Positions 29,633-39,000 are shown, counted from the stretch's first letter. The stretch: DNA of 64,000 nucleotides from Alcaligenes faecalis (GCF_041521385.1 NZ_CP168006.1:124001-188000); one strand, 5' to 3'. Numbers and translations are program-made. Notes: generated by a model from the letters alone, not told the origin.

Positions 29633-30595
29633 TTAGTGCTCGTGCTCATCCAGGACCAGATAAGCCATGCCGTCCTCGGTGGCCAGGCCCACTTCCTTGC
29701 CTACAGGCAGGCTGACCTTGACGTCCACATGGCCATAAGGCAGGCCCGTCACGACCGGAACCTTGACGGTTTCACGCAACCAGCGCACCACCGAGTCCAT
29801 ATCAAAGCCGTTATCCGAGGCACCTGTCTTGTAAGCCGTGAAACGGCCCAGCACGACGGCCATTTGACGACTCAGCACGCCGGCATGCCAGAGTTGCGTC
29901 AACATGCGCTCGACCCGGTACGGGGCTTCGCCCACATCTTCCAGGAACAAGATGCCGCCGTCGATCTGTGGGAAATAGGGGGTGCCCAGCAAGGAGCAGA
30001 CCAGGGCCAGATTGCCGCCCCATAAAACACCGTGACCATCGACGGGATCCGAACCCTCGGACTCAAAGCTGAACAGCTCCAGCTCGCCACGCATCAATTC
30101 ACCAAACAGCTCGGTGGTCAGCTCATCGGTTTCATCGCCGCCGAAATCGGCAATCGCGGTAGGGCCGGTGTAGCTGATGGCTCCTGTTTGCGCCAGCAAG
30201 GCCAGATTGAAGGCCGTGAAATCCGACATACCGACAAAGCGTTTGCCGCTATCGGCCACCGCGCGCCAGTCGATCTGACCCAAAAGCCGGCTTAAACCGT
30301 AGCCGCCGCGTGTTGCCATCACGATAGGCTGGGGCTGCTGCAAGGCGCGCTGCACAGCGGCCAGACGCTGGGCGTCCGTACCGGCAAAGCGTTCCTGCAC
30401 GGCCAGGGCGTCCGGGTCTATGTCCACGGCAAAGCCCAACTGATTCAGGCGCTGGCTGGCCAGCTCCAGGCGTTTGGGCTCAAGGATCTGTCCTGAAGGC
30501 GAAAACAGATAAATGCCCGAACTGTCCTGCTGCCCACACTGGCATTGGCCATGTTCGTGGTGATGGTGATGGTGGTCGTGCTCGGGGCTGCTCAT
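29633..30595 (-). CDS. ldcA: LD-carboxypeptidase (S66 family) with His-rich termini
   Basis: This 320-residue cytosolic enzyme removes the terminal D-Ala from murein tetrapeptides during recycling. The S66 catalytic residues are recognisable: Ser in GMSDFTAFNLALL, Glu in LFLEDVGEAPYRVERML and His in GLPYGHVDVK. ATRGGYGLSRLL is the oxyanion region. The first 22 residues are unusual: EHDHHHHHHEHGQCQC, a natural His/Cys metal-binding tail, and the protein ends DEHEH. Neither extension is part of the catalytic domain. AAGG lies 7 bases before the ATG. Confidence 0.9.
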   Translation of the reverse strand: MSSPEHDHHHHHHEHGQCQCGQQDSSGIYLFSPSGQILEPKRLELASQRLNQLGFAVDIDPDALAVQERFAGTDAQRLAAVQRALQQPQPIVMATRGGYGLSRLLGQIDWRAVADSGKRFVGMSDFTAFNLALLAQTGAISYTGPTAIADFGGDETDELTTELFGELMRGELELFSFESEGSDPVDGHGVLWGGNLALVCSLLGTPYFPQIDGGILFLEDVGEAPYRVERMLTQLWHAGVLSRQMAVVLGRFTAYKTGASDNGFDMDSVVRWLRETVKVPVVTGLPYGHVDVKVSLPVGKEVGLATEDGMAYLVLDEHEH

Positions 30596-30625
30596 GATGA
30601 ACCTTGAAAATAAAGTGCTGATATT

Positions 30626-31195
30626 TTAGCGAGACTGAGGAGTGCCATCCAGCGGCGATTGGACTGTTTTAGCCTGCTTTTGCAACTTCTTTTGATCACG
30701 CCGTTCGCGGAAAAAATCCCGCAAGGCCTGGGCCGCCTCCTCGGACATCAAGCCACCCGAAACACGCGTGTGATGATTCAGAGTGGGATGCAGATGCAAG
30801 GACTCCACACTGCCACACACCCCGGTCTTGGGATCGGCTGCCGCCCACACTACGCGTGACAAACGCGCATGCAGCAAAGCCCCCAGACACATCATGCAAG
30901 GCTCCAGCGTCACAAACAAGCTGGCGCCAGGCAAGCGGTAATTACCGACTTTACGTGTTGCGGCACGCAAGGCCACGATCTCGGCATGCTGGGTGGGATC
31001 ATGGTCGCAAACCGTGCGATTGGAGCCTACAGACAGCAGTCTGCCGTCCGCGTCCAAGAGTACGGCACCTACGGGCACCTCGCCGATGCTGGCCGCCAGT
31101 TGAGCCTGCTCCAGGGCTAAAGCCATTGCCTGAGCATCACTCAAAACATCACTCTCTGTTGGCGGTGGTAAGCTAGTTGGCATCGTCAAATCCAT
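30626..31195 (-). CDS. tadA: tRNA-specific adenosine deaminase
   Basis: This 189-residue zinc deaminase converts A34 to inosine in tRNA-Arg(ACG). The zinc and catalytic motifs are [10 protein letters not shown] and [24 protein letters not shown] begins the core, and [21 protein letters not shown] is the usual tail. The ATG at 31195 is chosen to fit family length; ATG at 31183 or longer starts overlapping the divergent ABC gene (from 31245) are possible. It is 30 bp upstream of ldcA and probably co-transcribed with it. Confidence 0.93.
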   Translation of the reverse strand: MDLTMPTSLPPPTESDVLSDAQAMALALEQAQLAASIGEVPVGAVLLDADGRLLSVGSNRTVCDHDPTQHAEIVALRAATRKVGNYRLPGASLFVTLEPCMMCLGALLHARLSRVVWAAADPKTGVCGSVESLHLHPTLNHHTRVSGGLMSEEAAQALRDFFRERRDQKKLQKQAKTVQSPLDGTPQSR

Positions 31196-31244
31196 TGCGT
31201 TATTCAAACCCTGTCGGCACAGCAAAAGGGTCATTTTACTGTCT

Positions 31245-32189
31245 ATGCAGAACACTCCTGATTCTCACGCTATTTTGCGTGTTCGAGGCCTGAGCAAACA
31301 ATACGCAAACGGGCATCAAGCCCTGCATGCTTTGGACCTGGATATCTGGCGAGGCGAAATCTTTGCCTTGCTCGGCGCCAACGGCGCAGGCAAAACCACC
31401 TTGATCAGCATTATCTGCGGACTGGTCAATCGCAGCAGCGGCACCGTGCTGGTCGATGGAGCAGACAATGTCGCCGACTACAAGCGCGCCCGCCAGAAAA
31501 TTGGTCTGGTACCGCAAGAGCTGAGCGCCGATTCCTTCGAGACCGTCTGGAATACTGTCAGTTTCAGTCGCGGTCTGTTTGGCAAAGCGCCCAATCCGGC
31601 CCTGATTGAACAGATTCTGAAAGACTTGTCCTTGTGGGATAAAAAAGACAGCCCCTTGATTACGCTTTCGGGCGGCATGAAGCGCCGCGTACTCATTGCC
31701 AAAGCACTGTCTCACGAACCTGACATTCTCTTCCTGGATGAGCCGACTGCGGGTGTGGACGTAGCCTTGCGCCAAGGGATGTGGGCCTTGGTCAAGCGAT
31801 TGCGCGATCAGGGGGTCACCATTATTTTGACCACCCACTACATCGAAGAAGCCCAGGAAATGGCTGATCGCATAGGCTTTATCAATAAAGGCTCCCTGCA
31901 ACTGGTCGAGACCAAACATAATCTGATGCGCCGTCTGGGCGGCAAAACCCTGAGTCTACATTTGGCTGAGCCAGTCAGCATCCTACCCGCCTCGCTGGGT
32001 TCACTAGGCCTGCAGGCCTCCGCGGACGGCATGAGCCTGCTCTACCCCTTGAACAATCGCGACCAAGACCATGACTTGAGCAGCTTGCTGGCGGCGGTTG
32101 GGCAAGCAGGTTTGACGATTACCGACATCCATACCCGTGAACGCAGTCTGGAAGATATCTACGTTGAGTTTGTAGGGGCACAATCATGA
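31245..32189 (+). CDS. ABC-2 type exporter ATP-binding protein (YadG-like)
   Basis: The 314-residue ATPase carries Walker [10 protein letters not shown], the signature LSGGMKRRV and Walker [13 protein letters not shown], followed by the H-loop [10 protein letters not shown]-terminal domain of about 70 residues is typical of ABC-2 drug/polysaccharide exporters such as YadG. It couples to the permease encoded immediately downstream (ATGA overlap of four bases). The substrate is unknown. Confidence 0.93.
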   Translation: MQNTPDSHAILRVRGLSKQYANGHQALHALDLDIWRGEIFALLGANGAGKTTLISIICGLVNRSSGTVLVDGADNVADYKRARQKIGLVPQELSADSFETVWNTVSFSRGLFGKAPNPALIEQILKDLSLWDKKDSPLITLSGGMKRRVLIAKALSHEPDILFLDEPTAGVDVALRQGMWALVKRLRDQGVTIILTTHYIEEAQEMADRIGFINKGSLQLVETKHNLMRRLGGKTLSLHLAEPVSILPASLGSLGLQASADGMSLLYPLNNRDQDHDLSSLLAAVGQAGLTITDIHTRERSLEDIYVEFVGAQS

Positions 32190-32947
32190 ATTGGTACGCC
32201 ATTCTGGCCATTTACCGCTACGAAATGTCGCGCACCCGACGCACTTTACTGCAAAGCATTGTGGCACCCGTAATTTCTACCGCCCTGTATTTTGTGGTGT
32301 TTGGGGCTGCCATTGGCCATCGCATCAATGAAATTGGTGGCGTGCCCTACGGTGCCTTTATTGTGCCTGGGCTGACCATGCTCTCGGTGCTGACACATAG
32401 TGTCTCCAACGCCGCTTTCGGGATCTACTTTCCACGCTTTACCCGCAATATCTACGAGATTCTGTCAGCGCCCATTTCCCACTTTGAAGTGACCCTGGCC
32501 TTTGTGGGCGCAGCAGCCACGAAGTCGCTGTTTCTGGCAGCCATTATCCTGATCACGGCGCGCTTGTTTGTGCCTTACGAGATTGCCCATCCTATCTGGA
32601 TGCTGTGCTTTCTGGCGCTGACTGCCCTGACCTTCAGCCTATTAGGCTTCATTATCGGTATCTGGGCTGACAACTTCGAGAAGCTGCAGTTTGTGCCCAT
32701 GCTGATTTTGACCCCCCTCACTTTTTTGGGTGGCACCTTCTATTCCATCGACATGCTGCCCGAGTTCTGGCAGAAAGTAACCTTGCTCAATCCTGTGCTT
32801 TACCTGATCAGCGGTTTTCGTTGGAGTTTTTTTGATCTTGCCGATGTCAATGTGTGGCTGAGCCTGGGGATGACGCTACTGTTTTTAAGCCTGTTTCTGG
32901 GCGTCGCCGCCTGGATCTTCAAAACGGGCTACAGGCTGCGGCCTTGA
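32186..32947 (+). CDS. ABC-2 type exporter permease (YadH-like)
   Basis: The 253-residue membrane protein has six hydrophobic segments and the ABC2 signature region [23 protein letters not shown] near the fifth helix. The early [24 protein letters not shown] motif is typical of YadH. It overlaps the ATPase gene by four bases, so the two are translationally coupled. A strong terminator follows, ending a two-gene operon. Confidence 0.92.
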   Translation: MNWYAILAIYRYEMSRTRRTLLQSIVAPVISTALYFVVFGAAIGHRINEIGGVPYGAFIVPGLTMLSVLTHSVSNAAFGIYFPRFTRNIYEILSAPISHFEVTLAFVGAAATKSLFLAAIILITARLFVPYEIAHPIWMLCFLALTALTFSLLGFIIGIWADNFEKLQFVPMLILTPLTFLGGTFYSIDMLPEFWQKVTLLNPVLYLISGFRWSFFDLADVNVWLSLGMTLLFLSLFLGVAAWIFKTGYRLRP

Positions 32948-32949
32948 AA

Positions 32950-32985
32950 AAAAAGGCCGGGACTATGAGCTATCCCGGCCTTTTT
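32950..32985. terminator. Terminator after the ABC-2 exporter operon
   Basis: AAAAAGGCCGGGA and TCCCGGCCTTTTT form a 13-bp stem with a 10-nt loop and T runs in both directions. It starts 3 bp after the permease stop and may also serve the convergent GNAT gene. Confidence 0.9.
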
Positions 32986-33021
32986 GGTCTTAACGGAATG
33001 CGGAACGACCAGTCAGAGCAC

Positions 33022-33540
33022 TCACTCAGGATGCACGACACAATCCATAAAACTGGCTTGCTCCCCATACTGACGCAGCTTTGCTTCCAGCACGGGTGCA
33101 GGTACACCCTCGATAGGCTTATAGCCCAGACGCTGCCAATACCCTACTGCCGGTCCTAAAGACACGAGGCTGCAACGACGCAGACCACGCTGCCAAGCGT
33201 AGCGACGACCGGCGTGCAACAAGGCCCCAGCCACACCCCGGCCTTGCGCACGGCGCATGACTGCGCAGTCGTGAATAAACCATTGGTCTGCGGGCGAAGG
33301 CAGGCTGTTCAGCGCATCGCCCAAGGACGGCGGCAAAAGCCCCGCCCACGGATAAGACACCAAGTAACCCTGCATTTGATTGTCGCCATCACGTGCCACC
33401 CAGCAGCTCTCCGGTGCCAGTTCCAAGCGGTTCTGATAGAAGCTGCGGTCCTCTAGAAGATCCGCATCATACACATCAGCCTGGACTTCCAGCACCTGAC
33501 TCAGATCGTGCACCTGCATTAATTCAATTCGTACATTCAT
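33022..33540 (-). CDS. GNAT-family N-acetyltransferase
   Basis: The 172-residue protein shows the GNAT fold. An acetyl-CoA binding motif A follows IHDCAVMRRAQGRGVAGALLHAGRRYA (R/Q-x-x-G-x-G/A), then a C-terminal SLGPAVGYWQRLGYKPIEG. N-terminal residues match the family start (IELMQVHDLSQVLEVQADVY). The substrate cannot be inferred. It lies 47 bp after yajQ on the same strand and may share its transcript. Confidence 0.85.
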   Translation of the reverse strand: MNVRIELMQVHDLSQVLEVQADVYDADLLEDRSFYQNRLELAPESCWVARDGDNQMQGYLVSYPWAGLLPPSLGDALNSLPSPADQWFIHDCAVMRRAQGRGVAGALLHAGRRYAWQRGLRRCSLVSLGPAVGYWQRLGYKPIEGVPAPVLEAKLRQYGEQASFMDCVVHPE

Positions 33541-33587
33541 AGCTGATACACGGTAGCGTCACGCCACCATCGTGCCGTTTCACTAGG

Positions 33588-34073
33588 TCAGTCGCGGAAA
33601 TTATCGTATTGCAGCGGCAATTCCACATCGGTCTGTTTCAGCAACGCGATGGCCGCTTGCAAATCGTCCCGTTTCTTGCCGGTTACACGCAGTTTTTCAC
33701 CTTGAATCTGCGTATCCACTTTCAACTTGGCATTCTTGATGGCGGCAATCAGTTTCTTAGATGTAGGCTGGTCCAGGCCCTGGCGCACCTTCACTTTCTG
33801 GCGGGCACCGGCCACGTTTTCCAAGACCTTCTCGGTGTCCAGACAACGCACGTCAATACCACGGGCGGAAATACGGCCACGCAGAATCTGCATCATTTGC
33901 TCTAACTGAAACACGCTGGGAGCCGATTGCAAAATGGTGGTCTCGTCTTCGAGTTCAAATTTGGCATCCGTACCTTTGAAGTCAAAACGGGTGGCCAATT
34001 CGCGGCTGGCCTGTTCAACTGCATTACGCAGCTCGTGGGTGTTGACCTCGGATACAACGTCAAAAGATGGCAT
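33588..34073 (-). CDS. yajQ: YajQ family nucleotide-binding protein
   Basis: The 161-residue protein is full length for YajQ: MPSFDVVSEVNTHELRNAVEQA, RFDFKGTDAKFELED, KVRQGLDQPTSKKLIAAIKN and the C-terminal DVELPLQYDNFRD. Two ferredoxin-like domains are expected. Family members bind cyclic di-GMP and modulate transcription or phage responses in some bacteria. AGGA lies next to the ATG. An imperfect hairpin (34102-34124) sits between it and the acyl-CoA ligase gene upstream. Confidence 0.95.
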   Translation of the reverse strand: MPSFDVVSEVNTHELRNAVEQASRELATRFDFKGTDAKFELEDETTILQSAPSVFQLEQMMQILRGRISARGIDVRCLDTEKVLENVAGARQKVKVRQGLDQPTSKKLIAAIKNAKLKVDTQIQGEKLRVTGKKRDDLQAAIALLKQTDVELPLQYDNFRD

Positions 34074-34147
34074 TCCTAACCGTCCTGTTCCTTAAGTGCA
34101 GACAGGCCGCATCAAGCGACCTGTGTGCTTTTTAGAAAACGCTGCTC

Positions 34148-35800
34148 TTAGTCCGAAGCGGCTTGCTTGGCCTGCTGACGCAGCGCGAATTTCTGTATTT
34201 TACCGGTTGCCGTTTTGGGCAACTCTATAAAGCTGAAATATCGCGGTATTTTAAAGCCAGCCAAGTACTGACGGCAATGCGCGCGCAGTTCTTCCACGGT
34301 GACTTCTGCGCCGGGACGCAGCTCCACGTACACGTGCGGCGCTTCGCCCCAACGCTCGTCAGGCTGGGCAACGACGGCGGCTGCCTGCACGGCCGGATGG
34401 CGGTACATGACATCTTCAATTTCGATGGAGGAAATATTTTCGCCCCCGGAAATAATGATGTCCTTGCTGCGATCCTTGATGCGTACATAGCCATCCGGCT
34501 CGCACACGGCCAGGTCGCCGGTATGGAACCAGCCACCGCCCAGAGATTCCTGAGTAGCCTGCGCGTTCTTCAGGTATCCCTTCATGGTGATATTGCCGCG
34601 GAACATGATCTCGCCCATGGTCTGACCATCTGCAGGTACAGGCTGCATGGTTTGTGGATCCAGAACCTGTACAGCCCCTTGCAGGTGATAACGCACACCT
34701 TGGCGGGCATTGCGCTGCGCGCGCTCCTGAATATCCAGCCCACTCCAGGGAGCATGCTGTGCACAGACCGAGGCGGGCCCGTAGGTTTCAGTCAGGCCAT
34801 AAACGTGAGTCAGAGCAAAGCCCATGCGCTCCATACCCTCAATCATGGTAGCGGGCGGCGCAGCACCGGCCACCATGGCTGACACGCCCTGGGGCAGGCG
34901 GGACTTCAGGGCTTCGTCGGAGTTGACCAGCAAAGAGTGCACAATCGGCGCACCACAATAGTGGGTAACGCCGTAATCGACCATATTGTCGACCATGGCC
35001 TGGGCCTCCACTTTGCGCAAACAGACGTTCACGCCAGCACGGGCCGCGATCACCCAGGGGAAAGTCCAACCATTGCAATGGAACATGGGCAGGGTCCACA
35101 GATAGACCGCATGCTTGGGCATGTCCCATTCCAAGACGTTGGACAAGGCGCCCAGATACGCACCACGGTGGTGATACACCACACCTTTGGGCTTGCCGGT
35201 GGTACCACTGGTGTAGTTCAGGGCAATGGCATCCCACTCGTTGGCGGGCAATTGCCAGTCGTAATCCGGGTCGCCTCCATCCACGAACTCTTCGTAGGTT
35301 TGCGAGCCGATACACTCTGCGCCAGTGTCAAAATAAGTGTCCACGACGTCAATAACCAGAATGGGCTCTTTGCTTTCGCGCAGGCTCAAGGCTTCTTTCA
35401 TGACGGCGGCAAATTCGCTATCCACCAAAACCGCACGCGCTTCGCCGTGATCGAGCATATAAGCGATGGTGCTGGCATCCAGACGAGTATTCAAGGTGTT
35501 CAGTACAGCACCACACATGGGCACGCCAAAGTGTGCCTGAACCATGGGCGGAGTATTGGGCAACATCACTGCCACGGTGTCGCCTTTGCCAACCCCGGCC
35601 TTGGACAGCGCACTGCCCAACTGGCGGGTACGCGCATAAAGCTGCGACCAGCTCATCTTGATGCCGTTTTGGGCGGGCCCGTAAACCAGAGCCGGATAGT
35701 CAGGGTAGACAAAAGCACTGCGCTCGATGAAATCCAGCGGGGACAAAACACGATAATTGGCGTCTGTCTGGGGCAAATCCTGATCGTAAATACTCACCAC
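34148..35800 (-). CDS. Acyl-CoA synthetase (ANL superfamily)
   Basis: The 550-residue adenylate-forming enzyme shows the AMP-binding P-loop LNYTSGTTGKPKGVVYHHRG, the A5 motif YGLTETYGP and the A8 hinge GYVRIKDRSKDIIISGGENISSIEIED. The catalytic A10 lysine is in PKTATGKIQK. It lies closest, by pattern, to medium-chain acyl-CoA ligases and the DmdB methylmercaptopropionate ligase. A carboxylic acid is activated to acyl-AMP and then acyl-CoA; the acid is unknown. It is 74 bp upstream of yajQ. Confidence 0.9.
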   Translation of the reverse strand: MVSIYDQDLPQTDANYRVLSPLDFIERSAFVYPDYPALVYGPAQNGIKMSWSQLYARTRQLGSALSKAGVGKGDTVAVMLPNTPPMVQAHFGVPMCGAVLNTLNTRLDASTIAYMLDHGEARAVLVDSEFAAVMKEALSLRESKEPILVIDVVDTYFDTGAECIGSQTYEEFVDGGDPDYDWQLPANEWDAIALNYTSGTTGKPKGVVYHHRGAYLGALSNVLEWDMPKHAVYLWTLPMFHCNGWTFPWVIAARAGVNVCLRKVEAQAMVDNMVDYGVTHYCGAPIVHSLLVNSDEALKSRLPQGVSAMVAGAAPPATMIEGMERMGFALTHVYGLTETYGPASVCAQHAPWSGLDIQERAQRNARQGVRYHLQGAVQVLDPQTMQPVPADGQTMGEIMFRGNITMKGYLKNAQATQESLGGGWFHTGDLAVCEPDGYVRIKDRSKDIIISGGENISSIEIEDVMYRHPAVQAAAVVAQPDERWGEAPHVYVELRPGAEVTVEELRAHCRQYLAGFKIPRYFSFIELPKTATGKIQKFALRQQAKQAASD

Positions 35801-35998
35801 AAAGTCTCCAAAAAAGGCGGGCTAACCGAAATCCACGGCGGTCCGTCTGATAATTGCGCTCTTACATTAGCTGGCTACGGCGCTTTGGGCAAGGTCGCCT
35901 TTTCAGCCATAGAGGCGCATAATGACACGCTATCTAAGGTATATATCGCGACCGGCTGACTGCTCGCTGACAGTTTGCCCCCTACCTGAAGGCCCTTC

Positions 35999-36385
35999 AT
36001 GCCCGTAGCCATGCTGTATATCGCCGCCGGTGGTGCCCTGGGCGCACTACTGCGATGGCTCCTGAGCCAAACGCTCAATGTCCTGTTCCCCACACTGCCC
36101 CCTGGTACTTTGCTGGCTAACTTGATTGGCGGCTATCTGATGGGTATTGCCATGGCCTACTTCAGCGGACTGGGACTGGGCCACGAAGGCTGGCGGATGT
36201 TCATCATGACCGGTTTCCTTGGCGGCCTGACGACCTTCTCTACCTTCTCTGCCGAAATCATGACCCTGATGATGCAACAGCGTTATATCTGGGCCTTGGG
36301 CGGCATCGCCATCCATGTCGTTGGCTCCTTGCTGATGCTGGGTCTGGGCATGGCCACCTGGGGACTGCTGCGAGGACAAGCATGA
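35999..36385 (+). CDS. crcB: Fluoride ion channel CrcB/Fluc
   Basis: The 128-residue protein has four membrane helices and the Fluc signatures GGALGALLRWLL, GTLLANLIGGYLMG (pore Asn) and GFLGGLTTFSTFSAE (the phenylalanine/threonine track and Na+ site). It exports fluoride as a dual-topology dimer. The ATG at 35999 has GAAGG upstream. No fluoride riboswitch is recognisable in the 198-bp region before it. It overlaps the following amidotransferase gene by four bases (ATGA). Confidence 0.94.
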   Translation: MPVAMLYIAAGGALGALLRWLLSQTLNVLFPTLPPGTLLANLIGGYLMGIAMAYFSGLGLGHEGWRMFIMTGFLGGLTTFSTFSAEIMTLMMQQRYIWALGGIAIHVVGSLLMLGLGMATWGLLRGQA

Positions 36386-37134
36386 TAGACGTGCATTTTC
36401 TGCAAGCCGGCTCCCCACCACCCGATGTAGAGCAACGTTTCGGGAATCAGAACGCGTGGTTCAAACGTGCCTTGCGGCCTCTGGAAGTGAATATCCACAC
36501 CTGGCGAGTCCATCAGGACAAGGCCCTGCCCGCAGCAGACTGCCCGGACCCTGTCGTGATCAGCGGTTCCTGGAGCATGGTCACTGACAAGCCGGACTGG
36601 AGCGAGAATCTGGCCGCCTGGATTCGGGATCGCTATCAGGCGCAAAGACCGTTGCTGGGTATTTGCTACGGTCATCAATTAATGGCTCACGCCTTGGGCG
36701 GACGCGTCGATTACCACCCGAACGGGGCCGAGGTGGGCTGTCTACCCATCCACCTGTCTGAGCAGGCACACGAGCATGAGCTGCTGGCCAATCTACCCAT
36801 GCAGTTCCCTGCCCTGCTCACGCACCAGCAAAGTGTGGTGAGCTTGCCCGACCATGTGCAAGTGCTGGGCAGTTCCGCCCACGATCCCTATCAAATCCTG
36901 CGGTATGGCCCCGCTCAATGGTCGATCCAGTTTCATCCTGAGTTTTTCCCCGGTCTGCTACGGTACTGCGTGCTGCGCAAGGCTCAATCCTGGCGATCCC
37001 AGGGTATAGACCCGCACGCCCTGGCAGACCCTATTCAAGATACGCCTGATGCCCATCGTTTGCTGTGCAATTTTGTGCAGACTTATTCGCCTAGTGGCCC
37101 CTGTGGACGCCAGAAAAATTCGCCAGGTGTTTGA
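36382..37134 (+). CDS. Class I glutamine amidotransferase
   Basis: The 250-residue protein contains a GATase-1 domain with the full triad: nucleophile Cys95 in LLGICYGHQL, and His185 and Glu187 in SIQFHPEF. The WSENLAAWIRD segment and absence of a synthase domain resemble GMP-synthase-like stand-alone amidotransferases (YfeJ/PuuD-like) that hydrolyse gamma-glutamyl bonds. The partner is unknown. It is translationally coupled to crcB by an ATGA overlap. Its last 52 bases overlap the end of the AraC-family gene on the other strand. Confidence 0.88.
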   Translation: MIDVHFLQAGSPPPDVEQRFGNQNAWFKRALRPLEVNIHTWRVHQDKALPAADCPDPVVISGSWSMVTDKPDWSENLAAWIRDRYQAQRPLLGICYGHQLMAHALGGRVDYHPNGAEVGCLPIHLSEQAHEHELLANLPMQFPALLTHQQSVVSLPDHVQVLGSSAHDPYQILRYGPAQWSIQFHPEFFPGLLRYCVLRKAQSWRSQGIDPHALADPIQDTPDAHRLLCNFVQTYSPSGPCGRQKNSPGV

Positions 37135-37910
37135 CCCATCAAGTCCCGAAACGCCGCGACAAAGGCCGACATACTGTCATAGCCACACGCCAGAGCCACG
37201 TCAGTCACCCTTTCGTGCCGCTCCAAGAGAGGCAAGGCACTCATGACACGCAGGCGCTGACGCCAGACCCGGAATGTCAGCCCCGTTTGCTGGCGAAACA
37301 GACGGCTCAAGGTTTTTTCTGACAAGCCCTGTTGCTCTGCCAAATCCTGCAAGCTCCAGTCGCCCGATGGGTGAGCCTGCAATTGCTCACACACCTGCAA
37401 GAGGCGCGGGTCCGACGGCCAAGGCAGAATCAGGCCACTTTCCGGTGCAGCCAGCAAACGATCCAGCAAGACCTGCACCAGACGTCCCTGCGCTCCCTCG
37501 CGCTCATACAACACCGGCAAAAGACTGAACTCGCGAATCAGCTCGCGCAACAAACGGTCTACGATTACCACGCGACATGCCGTTGGTGCTTCGGGCAAGG
37601 CGCTGACATCAATATAAAGACTGCGAATCTGAGCATCGGGAGAGCTACGCACCCCATGCTCAATACCCGCAGGTACCCACACCGCTTGCTGAGGCGGTGC
37701 CATGAAGCGGCCGCTAGCCGTGCGCACTTCAATCACCCCGGTCAGCGCGTAGGAAAACTGCACCCAGGGATGTCGATGAGGGCGAGCAATAGCCTGATTA
37801 GGCAAGGTGCGCTCCTGACCATATAAAGGCCGGGGCAGGTAGCGCAACTGCTGCAAACTCGCTGGAATTGGCTCCGCCGGCATCAGAATGTCCGTTTGTC
37901 GATAATCCAT
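37083..37910 (-). CDS. AraC-family transcriptional regulator
   Basis: The 275-residue protein has an N-terminal cupin-like sensor (PHRHPWVQFSYALTGVIEVRT, PQQAVWVPAGIEHGV). Two helix-turn-helix motifs at the C-terminus follow: WSLQDLAEQQGLSEKTLSRLFRQ and VTDVALACGYDSMSAFVAAFRDLMGQTPGEF. The layout is that of NimR/YdeO-like regulators controlling neighbouring transporters. It is divergent from the carrier gene at 37996, with two direct repeats at the start of the gene suited to AraC binding. Confidence 0.9.
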   Translation of the reverse strand: MDYRQTDILMPAEPIPASLQQLRYLPRPLYGQERTLPNQAIARPHRHPWVQFSYALTGVIEVRTASGRFMAPPQQAVWVPAGIEHGVRSSPDAQIRSLYIDVSALPEAPTACRVVIVDRLLRELIREFSLLPVLYEREGAQGRLVQVLLDRLLAAPESGLILPWPSDPRLLQVCEQLQAHPSGDWSLQDLAEQQGLSEKTLSRLFRQQTGLTFRVWRQRLRVMSALPLLERHERVTDVALACGYDSMSAFVAAFRDLMGQTPGEFFWRPQGPLGE

Positions 37911-37929
37911 ATCCGTTTAGCGATAAACC
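37892..37929. promoter_or_regulatory. Direct-repeat operator candidate for the AraC regulator
   Basis: CCGTTTGTCGATAATCC (37892-37908) and CCGTTTAGCGATAAACC (37913-37929) match at 14 of 17 positions. They are spaced 21 bp, two helical turns, as in classic AraC-type sites. The first copy overlaps codons 1-7 of the regulator; the second lies in the divergent spacer. Confidence 0.6.
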
Positions 37930-37995
37930 CCCAAAAAAGTCTACGGTACAGTGAGGCCTTTCATAACACAAGCCTTTCAAGCCTCTCACAAACCC

Positions 37996-39000
37996 ATGTT
38001 CTCTCAACTGCGACTGCTTTTTGACAACTTCACCCTGATCCTGATCAGCGTGGTGGCACTGGCAAGTTTCTTTCCCGCCTACGGCCAAGGCGCGGTGATC
38101 TTCGATGTGATCACTGGTCTGGCCATTGCCCTGCTGTTCTTCATGCATGGGGCCAAGCTGTCTCGCGAAGCCATCATTGCCGGAGCCACCCACTGGCGTT
38201 TGCACTTGCTGGTTTTTGGCTGCACGTTTGTCATATTTCCACTGCTGGGTCTGCTGTCCAAGCCCATCTTGCTGCCCTTGCTGGGCATGCCTTTGTTTGT
38301 GGGCATTCTGTACATGTGTGCCCTGCCCGGCACCGTGCAATCGGCCATTGCCTTTACCTCCATTGCTCGTGGCAATGTCCCTGCTGCCATTTGTAGCGCG
38401 TCAGCCTCCAGCCTGATCGGGATTGTGCTTACGCCCGTGTTGCTCAAGCTTTTGCTGGATGCTGACGGTGGCTCAGCCGCCTCGACCCTGGATGCCATCA
38501 AAAAAATCAGCCTGCAGTTGTTGCTGCCCTTTGTCGTCGGCCACCTGATGCGCCCCCTGATTGGCAAATGGATGGATCGCAACCGCAAATGGCTACGTAG
38601 CGTGGACCAGTCCTCGATCTTGCTGGTGGTCTACACCGCTTTCAGCGCCTCGGTCATTGGGGGCCTGTGGCAGACCGTGCCGCCCAAGTCTCTGGCTATC
38701 CTGGCCGTGGTCTGCTTGGTCCTGCTGGCCATCATCCTGTTCCTGACCACTTGGCTGGCTCGTAAACTGGGCTTCAATAAAGAAGACGAAATTGCGATTG
38801 TTTTCGGTGGCTCCAAGAAAAGCCTGGCAACGGGCGTTCCGATGGCACAGGTCTTGTTTACCGGTGCGGCCATTGGCCCGGCTCTGCTGCCCATCATGTT
38901 GTTCCACCAGATTCAATTGATGGCTTGTGCATTCATTGCGAATAAATATGCACAGCGTCCAAAAACACCAGAGGAAAAAGTACAACTGCAAGGTGCCTGA
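37996..39000 (+). CDS. Bile acid:sodium symporter family carrier (YfeH/SLC10A7-like)
   Basis: The 334-residue membrane protein has ten hydrophobic segments and the SBF-like family hallmarks GLAIALLFFMHGAKL, ALPGTVQSAIAFTSIARGN and GGSKKSLATGVPMAQVLF. The last is the crossover region of the second inverted repeat. The family (YfeH, RCH1) moves organic acids or modulates ion homeostasis; the substrate is unknown. The ATG at 37996 fits the family N-terminus; a GTG at 37951 is possible. It is divergent from the AraC regulator, its probable controller. Confidence 0.88.
   Translation: MFSQLRLLFDNFTLILISVVALASFFPAYGQGAVIFDVITGLAIALLFFMHGAKLSREAIIAGATHWRLHLLVFGCTFVIFPLLGLLSKPILLPLLGMPLFVGILYMCALPGTVQSAIAFTSIARGNVPAAICSASASSLIGIVLTPVLLKLLLDADGGSAASTLDAIKKISLQLLLPFVVGHLMRPLIGKWMDRNRKWLRSVDQSSILLVVYTAFSASVIGGLWQTVPPKSLAILAVVCLVLLAIILFLTTWLARKLGFNKEDEIAIVFGGSKKSLATGVPMAQVLFTGAAIGPALLPIMLFHQIQLMACAFIANKYAQRPKTPEEKVQLQGA

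Noticed and set aside
34102..34124. Hairpin between the acyl-CoA ligase and yajQ as a terminator
   Set aside because: One stem pair is a mismatch and no T run follows on the minus strand; the T run is on the plus side, where no gene ends.
35801..35998. Possible fluoride riboswitch upstream of crcB
   Set aside because: The conserved crcB-motif blocks (the GGNGAUGGNGUUC-like start and the late CUGAUGNCNCCUAC-like block) are not present; only chance fragments such as AACCG and CTGATAA occur.
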